From DATHTS01 sp965219305 (GTDB taxonomy: Bacteria; Acidobacteriota; Blastocatellia; Pyrinomonadales; Pyrinomonadaceae): a stretch of DNA of 64,000 nt. The position numbers and the translations under genes are program-made. The stretch spans positions 558,001 through 622,000 of the forward strand of contig OZ244725.1 of assembly GCA_965219305.1 (NCBI GenBank), in the 5' to 3' direction. The stretch's first letter is position 1. Each line of letters opens with the position of its first letter. Shown here one piece after another: positions 41,354 through 50,395 of this stretch. The notes beneath the pieces were generated by a model that worked only from the letters and a program-made list of their open reading frames with translations, was not told where the DNA came from and did no database searches.

Positions 41354-43993
41354 ATGAACATTTTAGAGATCAGAACATTGCGCGGTCCGAATTACTGGAG
41401 CGGTTATCGAAAAACGCTGATTATAATGCGGCTCGACATCGAGGATTACGAGCAGAAGCCGACCGATAAACTCGATGATTTTTACGGGCGTATGAACGAG
41501 GCGATGCCGTCGCTGCTTTCGCACGGGTGCAGTTATCAGGAAGAAGGCGGTTTCTTCAAGCGTGTGCAGGAAGGAACTTGGGCGGGACACGTTATCGAAC
41601 ATTTCGCGCTCGAATTGCAGACGCTTGCGGGAATGGATGTCGGTTACGGGCGAACGCGCGAGACGGACGACGCGGGAATTTACAACGTCGTTTTTGCGTA
41701 TATGGAAGAAGAAGTCGGACGTTACGCGGCGCGTGCGGCGGTCGAAATTTTTCTCGATCTGGCGGAAGGCAAACCGATTGATGAAGTGAAACAGCGCATT
41801 AATGACGACGTTCAGGAAATGCGGCGGATTCGTGAAAAAGTCCGTTTCGGTCCCAGCACATCGTCGCTCGTCGAAGAAGCCGAATCGCGCGGAATTCCGT
41901 ATATTCGCCTTAATGAACAGTCGCTCGTCCAACTCGGTTACGGCGTTTATCAACAGCGTATTCAGGCGACGACGACCAACAAAACCAATATGATCTCGGT
42001 GGACATCGCCGGGAACAAGGACGCGACGAAAAACCTTTTGGGCGAAATGGGCGTTCCCGTGCCGAAAGGTTATCTGATCCGCGACAAAGACGAGATCGAA
42101 TCCATCGTCAGACGTATCGAATATCCCGTCGTTATCAAACCGCTCGACGGCAATCACGGCAAAGGTGCGACCGTCGGCATCTCGAATATCGAAGAAGCCG
42201 AAGCCGCGTTCGATAAAGCCAGGGAATATTCGCGCTACGTCATCATCGAGAAAATGCTCGACGGCAATGACTTCCGCGCACTCGTCGTCAATAATCGCCT
42301 GATCGCGGTTGCCGAACGTACGCCCGCGCACGTCGTCGGCGACGGCAAAAGCACGATTCAGGAACTCATTGACGAAACCAACAGCGATTCGCGGCGCGGT
42401 TACGGACACGAAAACGTCCTGACCGAAATCGAAGTTGATGGGCAATCTGAACGACTTTTAAAGTTGAAAAATTATACGCTCGAAACCGTCTTGCCGAAAG
42501 ATGAAATTCTGCATCTGAAAACCACGGCGAATCTTTCCACAGGCGGAACGGCGATTGACCGCACCGACGAAGTTCACCCCGAAAACGTCTTTTTGTTCGA
42601 GAGAATCGCCAAGATCGTCGGACTCGACATCGCCGGAATTGACATCATCGCGCCGAATATCAGCGAACCTCTGAGTGAGAACGGCGGCGGAATTATCGAG
42701 ATCAACGCCGCGCCGGGATTTCGTATGCACCTTTCGCCGAGCGAAGGAATCGGCAGAAACGTCGCCGAACACGTTATTGATATGCTTTTCCCGCCCGGAA
42801 CGCCGTCGCGCGTGCCGATCTTTGCGATCACCGGAACGAACGGCAAAACGACCGTTACGCGCCTGATCGCGCATATTTTAAAAGGAAGCGGCAAAACGGT
42901 CGGATTTACGACGACCGACGGAACTTACATTCAAAATCAGCAAATTTTAAGCGGCGACAATACGGGACCCGTCTCCGCGCAGATCATCTTGAAAGACCCG
43001 TCAATTCAAGTCGCCGTTCTAGAGACGGCACGCGGCGGAATTATCCGTTCGGGTTTGGGTTACGATTTCTGTGATGTCGGCGTAGTGACGAACATCGCCG
43101 CCGATCATCTCGGTATGAAAGACATCAACACGCTCGAAGATTTGGCGCGTGTCAAATCCGTCGTCCCGCGTTCGGTCAGTGAAGACGGTTTTGCCGTTTT
43201 GAACGCCGAAGATGAAAACGTCTATTGGATGCGTAAATGGGTTGACGGCGAAGTAGTTCTGTTTTCGATGGACGAGGAAAACGAAAATATTAAACGCCAC
43301 GCCAAACGCGGCGGAGTTTCGTGCGTCTTTGAGAACGGTTTTATCACGATCTTAAAAGGCAAATGGAAAGTCCGCATCGAAAAAGTCACGAATATTCCCG
43401 TTACGTTTGAAGGTCGCGCACGGTTTATGATCCAAAACGCACTCGCCGCCACGCTCGCCTGTTTCGTGCAGGGCGTTTCGCTCGAAGACATCCGCAGCGG
43501 TCTGGCGACGTTTAACGCGGGAACGGCGCAAACTCCGGGACGTTTGAACTTCGTCGAGATCGGCGACGTTACGGTTTTGATGGATTACGCGCACAATCCA
43601 GCCGGATTCAACGCGCTTGCGGATTTCATCACGAAACTTCACAACACGCGCCGCACCGTCATTATCAACGGCACGGGCGACCGCCGCGATGAAGATTTGC
43701 GCGAAATGGGCAGAATCGCCGCCGATAATTTCGACAGAATCATCATCCGCCGAGGTCATTACCTGCGCGGGCGAGGAGAGGAAGAAATGCGCGAACTGCT
43801 CAAAGCCGGAATCAAAGAAAGCGGCAAAGAAGTTGAAGTGCAGATGATTCCCGAAAGCCGCGATGCGATTCAATACGCCATTAAAAACGGGCAGAAAGGA
43901 GAACTTATCGTAACGCTCGCCGATGTCGTGGCGACCGATATGGAAATCGTTGACGAACTGCGCGATGAATATGTTAAATCGCAAGAGGTTTAA
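41354..43993 (+). CDS. cphA: Cyanophycin synthetase
   Basis: An 879-residue enzyme that polymerises Asp and Arg into cyanophycin, using ATP, without a ribosome. It has the CphA N-domain (1-160: LRGPNYWSGYRKTLIIMRLDIEDYE), then an ATP-grasp module (about 215-480; YPVVIKPLDGNHGKGATVGI, GGGIIEINAAPGFRMHL). A Mur-ligase-like module (about 490-879) follows, with P-loop GTNGKTTVTR, AADHLGMKD and DYAHNPAGFNAL. All three modules and their nucleotide loops are intact. The downstream gene is convergent, so the operon is cphBA only. Confidence 0.96.
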   Translation: MNILEIRTLRGPNYWSGYRKTLIIMRLDIEDYEQKPTDKLDDFYGRMNEAMPSLLSHGCSYQEEGGFFKRVQEGTWAGHVIEHFALELQTLAGMDVGYGRTRETDDAGIYNVVFAYMEEEVGRYAARAAVEIFLDLAEGKPIDEVKQRINDDVQEMRRIREKVRFGPSTSSLVEEAESRGIPYIRLNEQSLVQLGYGVYQQRIQATTTNKTNMISVDIAGNKDATKNLLGEMGVPVPKGYLIRDKDEIESIVRRIEYPVVIKPLDGNHGKGATVGISNIEEAEAAFDKAREYSRYVIIEKMLDGNDFRALVVNNRLIAVAERTPAHVVGDGKSTIQELIDETNSDSRRGYGHENVLTEIEVDGQSERLLKLKNYTLETVLPKDEILHLKTTANLSTGGTAIDRTDEVHPENVFLFERIAKIVGLDIAGIDIIAPNISEPLSENGGGIIEINAAPGFRMHLSPSEGIGRNVAEHVIDMLFPPGTPSRVPIFAITGTNGKTTVTRLIAHILKGSGKTVGFTTTDGTYIQNQQILSGDNTGPVSAQIILKDPSIQVAVLETARGGIIRSGLGYDFCDVGVVTNIAADHLGMKDINTLEDLARVKSVVPRSVSEDGFAVLNAEDENVYWMRKWVDGEVVLFSMDEENENIKRHAKRGGVSCVFENGFITILKGKWKVRIEKVTNIPVTFEGRARFMIQNALAATLACFVQGVSLEDIRSGLATFNAGTAQTPGRLNFVEIGDVTVLMDYAHNPAGFNALADFITKLHNTRRTVIINGTGDRRDEDLREMGRIAADNFDRIIIRRGHYLRGRGEEEMRELLKAGIKESGKEVEVQMIPESRDAIQYAIKNGQKGELIVTLADVVATDMEIVDELRDEYVKSQEV

Positions 43994-43994
43994 G

Positions 43995-44080
43995 TTTGGG
44001 GTTCTAAATTTAGTTGGCTTACAAAGCGAGACCTTCTGCGAAGCGCGGCGGAGGAAGCCAACTAAAGTTGGAACCCCAAA
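43995..44080. repeat. Dispersed palindromic (REP-like) repeat, copy 2
   Basis: Arms TTTGGGGTTC... (43995-44020) and ...GAACCCCAAA (44055-44080) pair with two mismatches in 26. Centre and right arm (GCGAAGCGCGGCGGAGGAAG, then CCAACTAAAGTTGGAAC) match the element inside 38403-38493 (GCGAAGTGCGGCGGAAAG). The outermost 8 bases differ between copies but stay self-complementary. Confidence 0.75.
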
Positions 44081-44088
44081 CAACAAGC

Positions 44089-44132
44089 AAACAAAAAGCA
44101 CGAAAATCAAATGATTTCCGTGCTTTTTGTTT
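44089..44132. terminator. Bidirectional terminator between cphA and the subtilase gene
   Basis: Arms 44089-44109 and 44112-44132 form a 21-bp stem with one mismatch. AAACAAAAAGCACG and CGTGCTTTTTGTTT give A/T-runs for both directions. Confidence 0.9.
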
Positions 44133-44149
44133 TCAAATAAATTAAAAGT

Positions 44150-45574
44150 TTATTCCAACGCTTTAGCCGCGTTTATTCTTCCGCCGCTTTCGATCTTGTC
44201 GCTCATCGAGTCAACTTTATCAACCGAATTCAGCAATTTCTCCCTTAATTGTTCGACGGTGAAATCCGAATTATTCGACAACACGAGCGCGGCAATTCCC
44301 GAAACATAAGGCGTTGCCATCGAAGTGCCGGACGCTTCGCGGTAGCCGTCGTTCAGCCAGGTAGAAAGAATATCTTTGCCCGGCGCGGCGATATGGACGG
44401 TTTTGATTCCGTAATTCGAGAACGATGCGAGTTCGTCGTTATGATCCGAAGCCGCGACGCTGATGACGTTCGGCAAATCATAATTCGAGGGATAATGTGG
44501 GCGTTTGTCGTTGTCGGTGCTGCTGTTTCCGGCGGCGGCGACAAACAAAATTCCTTCTTCACCGGCGGCACGAATTACGTCGCCGAGTGCTTTGGAATAA
44601 ACGGTCGAACCCCAACTCGCGCTGATAACTCGTATGTTTACGCCGTTTTTCTTGCGGTCAATCGCGTAATTGATGGCTTCGATTGCATCTTTCGTCGAGC
44701 CGTTTCCGCTTCTTCCGAGAAATTTGAGCGGCATAATTTCGACTTTCCAGTTGATTCCGGCGATGCCTTGATCGTTATTGCCTTCCGCGCCGATAATTCC
44801 CGCGCAATGCGTTCCGTGTCCGTTATCGTCCATCGGATCACCGTTGTTTTCGGCGGCGTTGTATCCGTGAATGTCGTTTATAGTTCCGAGTTCGTTATCG
44901 GTATATTGCGGAACATTGTCGGGACGAAACCAGATGTTATTTATAAGATCTGGATGCGTATAATCAACGCCCGTGTCCAAAACTGCAACGACGACATCAG
45001 TGGTTCCGGTAGATTTCTGCCAAGCCAGAATTGCGCGTAAATCGGATTCCGCTTTTCCGCCGCTTTGACCGGTATTTTTCAACGCCCATTGATCGCTGAA
45101 CATCGGATCGTTCGGCGAAGCAACATCTTCGTAAGATTTGCGGTCGAGCAAATCTCTCGGCGTGTATTCTTCCGCCGGTTCGTCCAAACTTATGTCATTA
45201 ATTGCTTCGGCATAAACAACCAGATTGGTCATTTTCGCGTATTGTTCGGCGACGGATTTCGCATCTTCGTTGTCGAGATCGTCAATCGCTGTCAATCCTT
45301 TTACCGACTCGATATTGTCTTCCAAGCGGTCGTTATTTCTTGCAGTGAGTTTTTGTATTTCAGCAAGACTTACGCCCGGACGAAATCTTACATAAACTTC
45401 AGGCTGCGAATCCTTATTCGACCGTTTAATTGCGATCGGTTTCGTCATCGGAATTTTTTCGATAACAACACTTCGCCGTGAATTTTCCCAATATCTAATT
45501 TGTCCGAGAATCGCCGCCATCATAATAACGACAAGCGCGATTCCAAGATGTTTCCAAAAATTTTTTCGATTCAT
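44150..45574 (-). CDS. S8 family subtilisin-like serine protease, membrane-anchored or secreted
   Basis: A 474-residue protease. An N-terminal hydrophobic helix (LGIALVVIMMAAILG) acts as signal or anchor. A propeptide-like region follows (residues 55-125, VYVRFRPGVSLAEIQKL), then the catalytic domain with Asp200 (VLDTGVD), His253 (NGHGTHCAG), oxyanion Asn350 (AAAGNSS) and Ser418 (SGTSMATPYVSG). The chain ends right after the domain (AAKALE), with no extra C-terminal modules. All catalytic residues are intact. Function of the secreted product is probably protein degradation for nutrition or processing. Confidence 0.94.
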   Translation of the reverse strand: MNRKNFWKHLGIALVVIMMAAILGQIRYWENSRRSVVIEKIPMTKPIAIKRSNKDSQPEVYVRFRPGVSLAEIQKLTARNNDRLEDNIESVKGLTAIDDLDNEDAKSVAEQYAKMTNLVVYAEAINDISLDEPAEEYTPRDLLDRKSYEDVASPNDPMFSDQWALKNTGQSGGKAESDLRAILAWQKSTGTTDVVVAVLDTGVDYTHPDLINNIWFRPDNVPQYTDNELGTINDIHGYNAAENNGDPMDDNGHGTHCAGIIGAEGNNDQGIAGINWKVEIMPLKFLGRSGNGSTKDAIEAINYAIDRKKNGVNIRVISASWGSTVYSKALGDVIRAAGEEGILFVAAAGNSSTDNDKRPHYPSNYDLPNVISVAASDHNDELASFSNYGIKTVHIAAPGKDILSTWLNDGYREASGTSMATPYVSGIAALVLSNNSDFTVEQLREKLLNSVDKVDSMSDKIESGGRINAAKALE

Positions 45575-45641
45575 AATTGTCCTTTTAAAAGTTATTCAAT
45601 CCAGATAATTTTACGCTGACAGATCAGCAAAAGTTTGGATT

Positions 45642-45923
45642 CTACACCTTTATGATATGATTCCCACCGTCGTGGTTGCTCAGGCGCATTTGATACTTAT
45701 CGGCACGGTAATCAAAAGTTTTACCGTCCGCCTTCAAATTCACCTGCCAACCGCTCGAAATCATCATTGCCGACATCTCATCTCCGACGGGCGCACCAAG
45801 CGATGCGTCGGGAAAATCTTTTTCCGTAACGGAGACGAGTTCGATGTCGTCTTCCGAAATGTTCAAGCGTCCGGCTAAATCTTGTTTAGCTCTTTCAACT
45901 GCACTTTTTTGATTAAGACTCAT
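45642..45923 (-). CDS. Small conserved protein of unknown function
   Basis: A 93-residue cytoplasmic protein. It begins with a helix (SAVERAKQDLAGRLNISEDDIELVSV), followed by KDFPDASLGAPVGDEMSAMMISSGWQVNLKADGKTFDYRADKYQMRL. The layout, with an ..FPDaSLGaP.. core and a short beta sheet, recurs in small bacterial proteins I have seen only as hypothetical. No signal peptide. It is transcribed toward the subtilase gene but separated from its start by 67 bases. Confidence 0.75.
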   Translation of the reverse strand: MSLNQKSAVERAKQDLAGRLNISEDDIELVSVTEKDFPDASLGAPVGDEMSAMMISSGWQVNLKADGKTFDYRADKYQMRLSNHDGGNHIIKV

Positions 45924-46301
45924 TGTATTATTTTTTTCGGGTAACTTTTATAATTTTGCGATTATTTAACGATTTAGTCAACATTAGCGAAAATCCGTGT
46001 TACATTTCTAAGTTGAAAAATGTCATAAATACCTATGACGGTTGGTTTTAAGGCAATTGTGAAATTTCAGATATAAAAACTTGTCAACTTTATAAAAACT
46101 TATTATAATAAAATTTGTCTATCAGAGAGCGAATTAATCTGAGTTTTTTAATACGCTGCTAACATAATAACATAAAATTAGTATCAAAAATATTTATAGA
46201 TACTGAAAAAGATCGTCTTTTCCGGCGGTCTTTTTCCATTTTAGCGACTTGAGTAATTTAAAGTATCAAAGGATAATTCGACTATCTCATTCAGACAAAA
46301 G
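45924..46301. other. AT-rich gap before the AI-2E transporter gene
   Basis: No ORF of note. It contains only a terminator-like hairpin at 46205-46240 on the plus strand, with no plus-strand gene before it. The hairpin could end a small RNA or attenuate the downstream gene. Confidence 0.5.
46205..46240 (+). terminator. Orphan terminator-like hairpin
   Basis: GAAAAAGATCGTC pairs with GGCGGTCTTTTTC, including two G-U pairs, with a short loop and a T-rich tail. It lies 62 bases before the AI-2E gene. Confidence 0.55.
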
Positions 46302-47435
46302 ATGATAAGTAATATATTCACGAAAAAAATACTAACCGCCGCCGGGATAATTTTGGCGATGTTGCTGGTAATTTTTCTGGTTTATTACGCCATTGACATT
46401 TTTATGCTGGCGTTCGCGGCGATCTTGCTGGCGGTCTTTCTGCGCGGTTTGGCGGATTTGATTAACGATTATTTGAACATCAGCGAAGGCAAAGCGGTTC
46501 TCGTCGTGTCGTTGATCTTGATAATTATTTTGGGCGGAAGCATCACACTTCTCGCGCCGAGCGTCGCGGAACAGTTTACACATTTGCGCGAAGAATTGCC
46601 TCGTTCGGCTGAAAATGTCAGTCAATATATTTCTCAATATCCTTGGGGAAGAGCGATTATTGACCAAATGCCGAGCGCGAACGAAATCCAATCAAAAGTC
46701 AACACGATGACTGTAATTTCCAGCGTCGGCGGGTTTTTCTCGACGACTGCCGGAATGATCGCCAACTTTTTAATTGCGATTCTTCTTGCCATTTATCTCG
46801 CCGCCGAACCAAAAACTTATATTAACGGTTTCGCAAAACTTTTCCCGGTTGATTCGCGTCCGCGCTTTTTTCAGGTTATCGGCGAGATCGGCGAAACTTT
46901 GCGTTGGTGGCTGATCGGAAAATTCGGTTCGATGCTCGTGATCGGCGTTTTAACGTGGCTCGGACTTTCGATTCTCGGCGTTCCCCTCGCTTTAACTTTG
47001 GGATTGATCGCCGGGCTTTTGTCATTTATTCCGAATTTCGGACCGATTCTTTCGGCAATTCCCGCGCTTCTTTTCGCATTTATCGAAAGTCCGATGACGG
47101 CAGTTTATGTCGGCGGACTTTACATCGGCGTTCAGCTCATCGAATCAAATCTCGTTACGCCGTGGATCGAACGGCAAACCGTCGAATTGCCGCCCGCGCT
47201 GACGATCATTTTTCAGTTGATTCTCGGAGTTTTAACCGGCGGTTTGGGTTTGGTTTTGGCGACTCCGATTCTCGCAGTATTAATGGTTTTGGTGCAGATG
47301 CTTTACATTGAAAATGTTTTGGGCGACAAAGATACGGAAATAAATGCTGAAAATAAACAAAACGAAAATGATAAAGAAAACGACGATCTTTTAATTCACG
47401 TTTCGGATGGAGATATAGTTGTAAAGGAAGATTAA
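46302..47435 (+). CDS. AI-2E family transporter (membrane permease)
   Basis: A 377-residue polytopic protein of the AI-2 exporter/PerM/YdiK family with seven to eight hydrophobic helices. Family-typical stretches include DIFMLAFAAILLAVFLRGLADLI near the start, the amphipathic section with LREELPRSAENVSQYISQYPWG, and LGVPLALTLGLIAGLLSFIPNFGPILSAIPA. The C-terminal 45 residues are acidic and disordered (NKQNENDKENDDLL). Substrate is uncertain; members have been linked to AI-2 or ion/proton transport. Single gene. Confidence 0.92.
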   Translation: MISNIFTKKILTAAGIILAMLLVIFLVYYAIDIFMLAFAAILLAVFLRGLADLINDYLNISEGKAVLVVSLILIIILGGSITLLAPSVAEQFTHLREELPRSAENVSQYISQYPWGRAIIDQMPSANEIQSKVNTMTVISSVGGFFSTTAGMIANFLIAILLAIYLAAEPKTYINGFAKLFPVDSRPRFFQVIGEIGETLRWWLIGKFGSMLVIGVLTWLGLSILGVPLALTLGLIAGLLSFIPNFGPILSAIPALLFAFIESPMTAVYVGGLYIGVQLIESNLVTPWIERQTVELPPALTIIFQLILGVLTGGLGLVLATPILAVLMVLVQMLYIENVLGDKDTEINAENKQNENDKENDDLLIHVSDGDIVVKED

Positions 47436-47445
47436 GCGAGGATTT

Positions 47446-47473
47446 TTGATCTTTGCCTGCCCTTTGTTAGAAT
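47446..47473 (+). promoter_or_regulatory. Promoter of purB predicting a near-leaderless mRNA
   Basis: TTGATC (47446-47451), a 16-base spacer and TAGAAT (47468-47473). The ATG at 47483 is only 9 bases beyond the -10 box, leaving a leader of about 0-3 bases. No Shine-Dalgarno sequence. Confidence 0.5.
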
Positions 47474-47482
47474 TACGAATTT

Positions 47483-48775
47483 ATGATCGAAAGATACACA
47501 TTGCCCGAAATGGGCGCGGTTTGGCAGTTACAAAATAAATTCCAAAAATGGCTCGACGTGGAAATCGCCGTCTGCGAAGTTCACAACGAAGACGGAATTA
47601 TTCCCGATGAAGATTTGCAAAATATCAAATCGAAAGCGGCGTTTACGGTCGAGAGAATCAACGAGATAGAGAAAACGACCGATCACGACGTGATCGCTTT
47701 TACGACAAATTTGGCGGAAAATATCGGAGAATCGGCGCGTTTTGTTCATTTTGGTTTGACTTCTTCAGACGTTGTTGACACGGCAAATGCGCTTTTGTTA
47801 AAAGAGTCGTGCGAGATTTTGCTCGAAAAAGTTAATGGACTTTTGGAAGTTTTGAAAAAACGCGCGTTTGAATTTAAAGACACGCCGCAGATCGGCAGAA
47901 CGCACGGAATTCACGCCGAACCGACGGCGTTCGGAATGACATTCGCTCTCTGGTTTGCCGAAATGCAGAGAAATCAAACTCGTCTGGAAAAAGCGAAAGA
48001 CCTCGTTTCCGTCGGCAAAATCAGCGGCGCGGTCGGCGCGTTCGCGCATCTTGATCCTGATGTCGAAGAAAGAGTCTGCGCTAAATTGGGAATCAAAGCG
48101 GCGGAAATTTCGACGCAGGTGATTCAGCGTGACCGTTACGCTGAATATCTCTGCACGCTCGGCATCATCGCGTCGAGTTTAGAAAAAATGGCGTTAAACG
48201 TCCGGCATTGGCAGAGAACCGAAGTCCGCGAAGCGCAGGAAAAATTCAAAACGGGACAGAAAGGTTCAAGCGCGATGCCGCATAAACGAAATCCGATCTT
48301 GTCGGAAAGAATCTGCGGAATGGCGCGGACGGTTCGCGCAAATTCGATCGTCGGTCTGGAAAACGTCGCGCTCTGGCACGAACGCGATATTTCTCATTCG
48401 TCCGCCGAACGCATCGTTTTGCCAGATTCATCCGCCGCGCTCGATTATCTTTTGTCGAAAACCGCTTCGCTTCTCGAAAATCTCGTCGTCTATCCCGAAA
48501 ATATGCTGAAAAATTTAAATCTTACAAGAGGTTTGGTTTTCAGCGGGCAATTGATGTTGGCTTTGACACAAAAAGGAATCTCGCGCGAAACGGCTTATGC
48601 GTGGACGCAGAGAAATGCGATGAAAGTATGGGACGAAGGCGGCGAATATAAAGATTTGATTTTGAACGATTCGGATATAAATTCAAAACTTTCTACCGAA
48701 GAGATCGAGAGAGTTTTCGATGTGAAGTATTATTTGCGGAATGTGGGCAAAGTTTTTGAACGGGTTTTTAAATAA
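47483..48775 (+). CDS. purB: Adenylosuccinate lyase
   Basis: A 430-residue fumarase-superfamily lyase. It acts twice in purine synthesis: SAICAR to AICAR and adenylosuccinate to AMP, releasing fumarate. Signature GSSAMPHKRNP is present, plus FVHFGLTSSDVVDTA and GRTHGIHAEPTAFG with the catalytic His. Length is typical of the short PurB form. The purS/purQ genes lie 0.6 kb downstream, past a convergent gene, so purine genes are loosely clustered here. Confidence 0.97.
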   Translation: MIERYTLPEMGAVWQLQNKFQKWLDVEIAVCEVHNEDGIIPDEDLQNIKSKAAFTVERINEIEKTTDHDVIAFTTNLAENIGESARFVHFGLTSSDVVDTANALLLKESCEILLEKVNGLLEVLKKRAFEFKDTPQIGRTHGIHAEPTAFGMTFALWFAEMQRNQTRLEKAKDLVSVGKISGAVGAFAHLDPDVEERVCAKLGIKAAEISTQVIQRDRYAEYLCTLGIIASSLEKMALNVRHWQRTEVREAQEKFKTGQKGSSAMPHKRNPILSERICGMARTVRANSIVGLENVALWHERDISHSSAERIVLPDSSAALDYLLSKTASLLENLVVYPENMLKNLNLTRGLVFSGQLMLALTQKGISRETAYAWTQRNAMKVWDEGGEYKDLILNDSDINSKLSTEEIERVFDVKYYLRNVGKVFERVFK

Positions 48776-48776
48776 A

Positions 48777-48816
48777 AAAAGCGCGGACAAAATTTATAAA
48801 TTTTGTCCGCGCTTTT
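48777..48816. terminator. Bidirectional terminator after purB
   Basis: Arms 48777-48795 and 48798-48816 (AAAAGCGCGGACAAAATTT and its complement) give a 19-bp perfect stem with a minimal loop, usable from both sides. Confidence 0.93.
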
Positions 48817-48832
48817 ATAAAACGAAATTAAA

Positions 48833-49222
48833 CTAATTTGACCATTTATCAGCCATATCGCCGATAACGGGAAGTTTCCAGAATTGACCTTGATAACCTT
48901 TTACACATCCTAAAATCATTAGAAGTATAAAGGCGGCAATGACGACAAAACTAAGAATACCTGTCAAAGAAGCCAAAGCCCCCGAACCTGTAACGCCTCC
49001 GATTATTCCGGCGAAAATCGAAACGACAATAAGCAATACAACATAAACGCCTGTAAGCAATAACGATTGAAATGCGTGGAAACGCACGAACTTGTTACTT
49101 TTATCAGTAACCAAAACGATAATGCTGTAGATTAAACTAATCGCGCATATCGGTAAATAACATAACAATGCACCAACATTTGTATCCAAACCGAGTGCAG
49201 TTTTACCATCAGTATTTTGCAT
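48833..49222 (-). CDS. DUF4870-type small membrane protein
   Basis: A 129-residue protein with three to four hydrophobic helices and the family layout: TNVGALLCYLPICAISLIYSIIVLV, KSNKFVRFHAFQSLLLTGVYVVLL, and a closing GCVKGYQGQFWKLPVIGDMA. This resembles DUF4870/Tic20-like proteins of the inner membrane. The start ATG at 49222 is followed by QNTDGKTALGLD. Function is unknown. It converges on purB across a strong terminator. Confidence 0.85.
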   Translation of the reverse strand: MQNTDGKTALGLDTNVGALLCYLPICAISLIYSIIVLVTDKSNKFVRFHAFQSLLLTGVYVVLLIVVSIFAGIIGGVTGSGALASLTGILSFVVIAAFILLMILGCVKGYQGQFWKLPVIGDMADKWSN

Positions 49223-49352
49223 AAACTTTTAGAATCTCCTTTTGAATTTTTAGAACTTTTAGAACTCCCTTAATTCGTTAATCTAACATAGAAACCTTGC
49301 GAAAAACAATTTCTTATGTAAAATAATCTTTTTTCGGAAATTAATATACAAA

Positions 49353-49598
49353 ATGAAAGCAAAAGTTTACGTTACGTTAAAACCGAGTGTTCTTGACCCG
49401 CAAGGCAAGGCGATTCATCATTCGGTCGAACTTCTCGGTTTTGAATCAATTGCTGAAGTCCGGCAGGGGAAATATTTCGAATTGACGCTTGAAGATTCTA
49501 TTTCCGAACAAGAAGCGCAAAACGCCGCCGAACAAATTGCGAAAGACGTTTTGGCTAATCCTGTAATTGAAGATTACAAGGTTGAAATAGTTGGTTAG
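49353..49598 (+). CDS. purS: Phosphoribosylformylglycinamidine synthase subunit PurS
   Basis: An 81-residue subunit that bridges PurQ and PurL in the FGAM synthase complex of purine biosynthesis. It matches the family throughout: KVYVTLKPSVLDPQGKAIHHSVELLGF, EVRQGKYFEL and VIEDYKVE. It precedes purQ by 101 bases, with a palindromic repeat between them. purL is not in the window. Small, but length and composition fit. Confidence 0.95.
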   Translation: MKAKVYVTLKPSVLDPQGKAIHHSVELLGFESIAEVRQGKYFELTLEDSISEQEAQNAAEQIAKDVLANPVIEDYKVEIVG

Positions 49599-49610
49599 CA
49601 TTTTGTTTTC

Positions 49611-49679
49611 GGCACTTTGCTCTTTGTTGCCGTAAAAATAAAATCCAAATTTAACGAACTCGGCAAAGAGCAAAGTGCC
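49611..49679. repeat. Palindromic repeat between purS and purQ
   Basis: GGCACTTTGCTCTTTG (49611-49626) and CAAAGAGCAAAGTGCC (49664-49679) pair perfectly over 16 bp, with a further CCG/CGG beyond a TT bulge. Right arm contains two 7-base GCAAAGN units. No T-run, so it likely shapes the mRNA between the two genes. Confidence 0.75.
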
Positions 49680-49699
49680 AGAACGAAGAATAAAATAAA

Positions 49700-50395
49700 A
49701 TGAAATTCGGAGTAATAGTTTTTCCCGGTTCAAACTGCGACCACGACGCTTATCACGTTGTTTCAAAACACGTCGGTCAGCCGGTTGATTTTGTCTGGCA
49801 CAAGGAAACCGATCTGAGCAGTTATGATGCGGTCATTGTGCCGGGTGGTTTTTCTTACGGCGATTATCTGCGCGCCGGTGCGTTGGCGCGGTTTTCGCCC
49901 GTAATGCAGTCGGTTAAAAGGTTTGCCGACGAAGGAAAATTCGTTTTCGGAATCTGCAACGGTTTTCAGATTTTGTGTGAAGCCGGACTTTTGCCGGGCG
50001 CATTGATGAGAAATGAAAATCTGCATTTTATATGCAAACACGTCAATATCTCCGTCGAAAATAAAAATACGCCTTTTACGCGCGAAATAAAGAAAAGCAG
50101 CGTTTTATCAATTCCTGTGGCTCACGCCGAAGGAAATTACGTCTGTGATGACGAAACTCTTCAAAGCCTCGAAGAGAACGCTCAGATTGTTTTTCGTTAC
50201 TGCGGCGAAAACGGCGAGATAAACGATGAATCGAATCCGAACGGTTCGCGCTCGAACATCGCGGGAATTTGCAATCAAAACGGAAATGTTCTCGGAATGA
50301 TGCCGCATCCTGAACGCGCCTGCGAAAATCTGCTCGGATCGGACGACGGGCGCGAAATTTTCCGTTCGCTGTCAAATACTATCGCTTCGCTTTAA
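49700..50395 (+). CDS. purQ: Phosphoribosylformylglycinamidine synthase subunit PurQ
   Basis: A 231-residue class I glutamine amidotransferase that supplies ammonia for the FGAM synthase step. The nucleophile Cys is in FVFGICNGFQILCE, and the catalytic His and Glu are in MMPHPERACE near the end. The start MKFGVIVFPGSNCDHDA is characteristic. Its stop overlaps the convergent GHMP kinase stop by 3-4 bases. With PurS encoded upstream, the three-subunit (PurLQS) system is implied. Confidence 0.96.
   Translation: MKFGVIVFPGSNCDHDAYHVVSKHVGQPVDFVWHKETDLSSYDAVIVPGGFSYGDYLRAGALARFSPVMQSVKRFADEGKFVFGICNGFQILCEAGLLPGALMRNENLHFICKHVNISVENKNTPFTREIKKSSVLSIPVAHAEGNYVCDDETLQSLEENAQIVFRYCGENGEINDESNPNGSRSNIAGICNQNGNVLGMMPHPERACENLLGSDDGREIFRSLSNTIASL

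Noticed and set aside
41363..42445. Long minus-strand ORF (360 codons) antisense to cphA
   Set aside because: It is a shadow caused by codon bias of cphA. Its translation is low in recognisable motifs, while cphA is intact and fully matched.
44127..44309. Plus-strand ORFs within the subtilase and terminator region
   Set aside because: They are antisense shadows of the S8 protease gene and its terminator.
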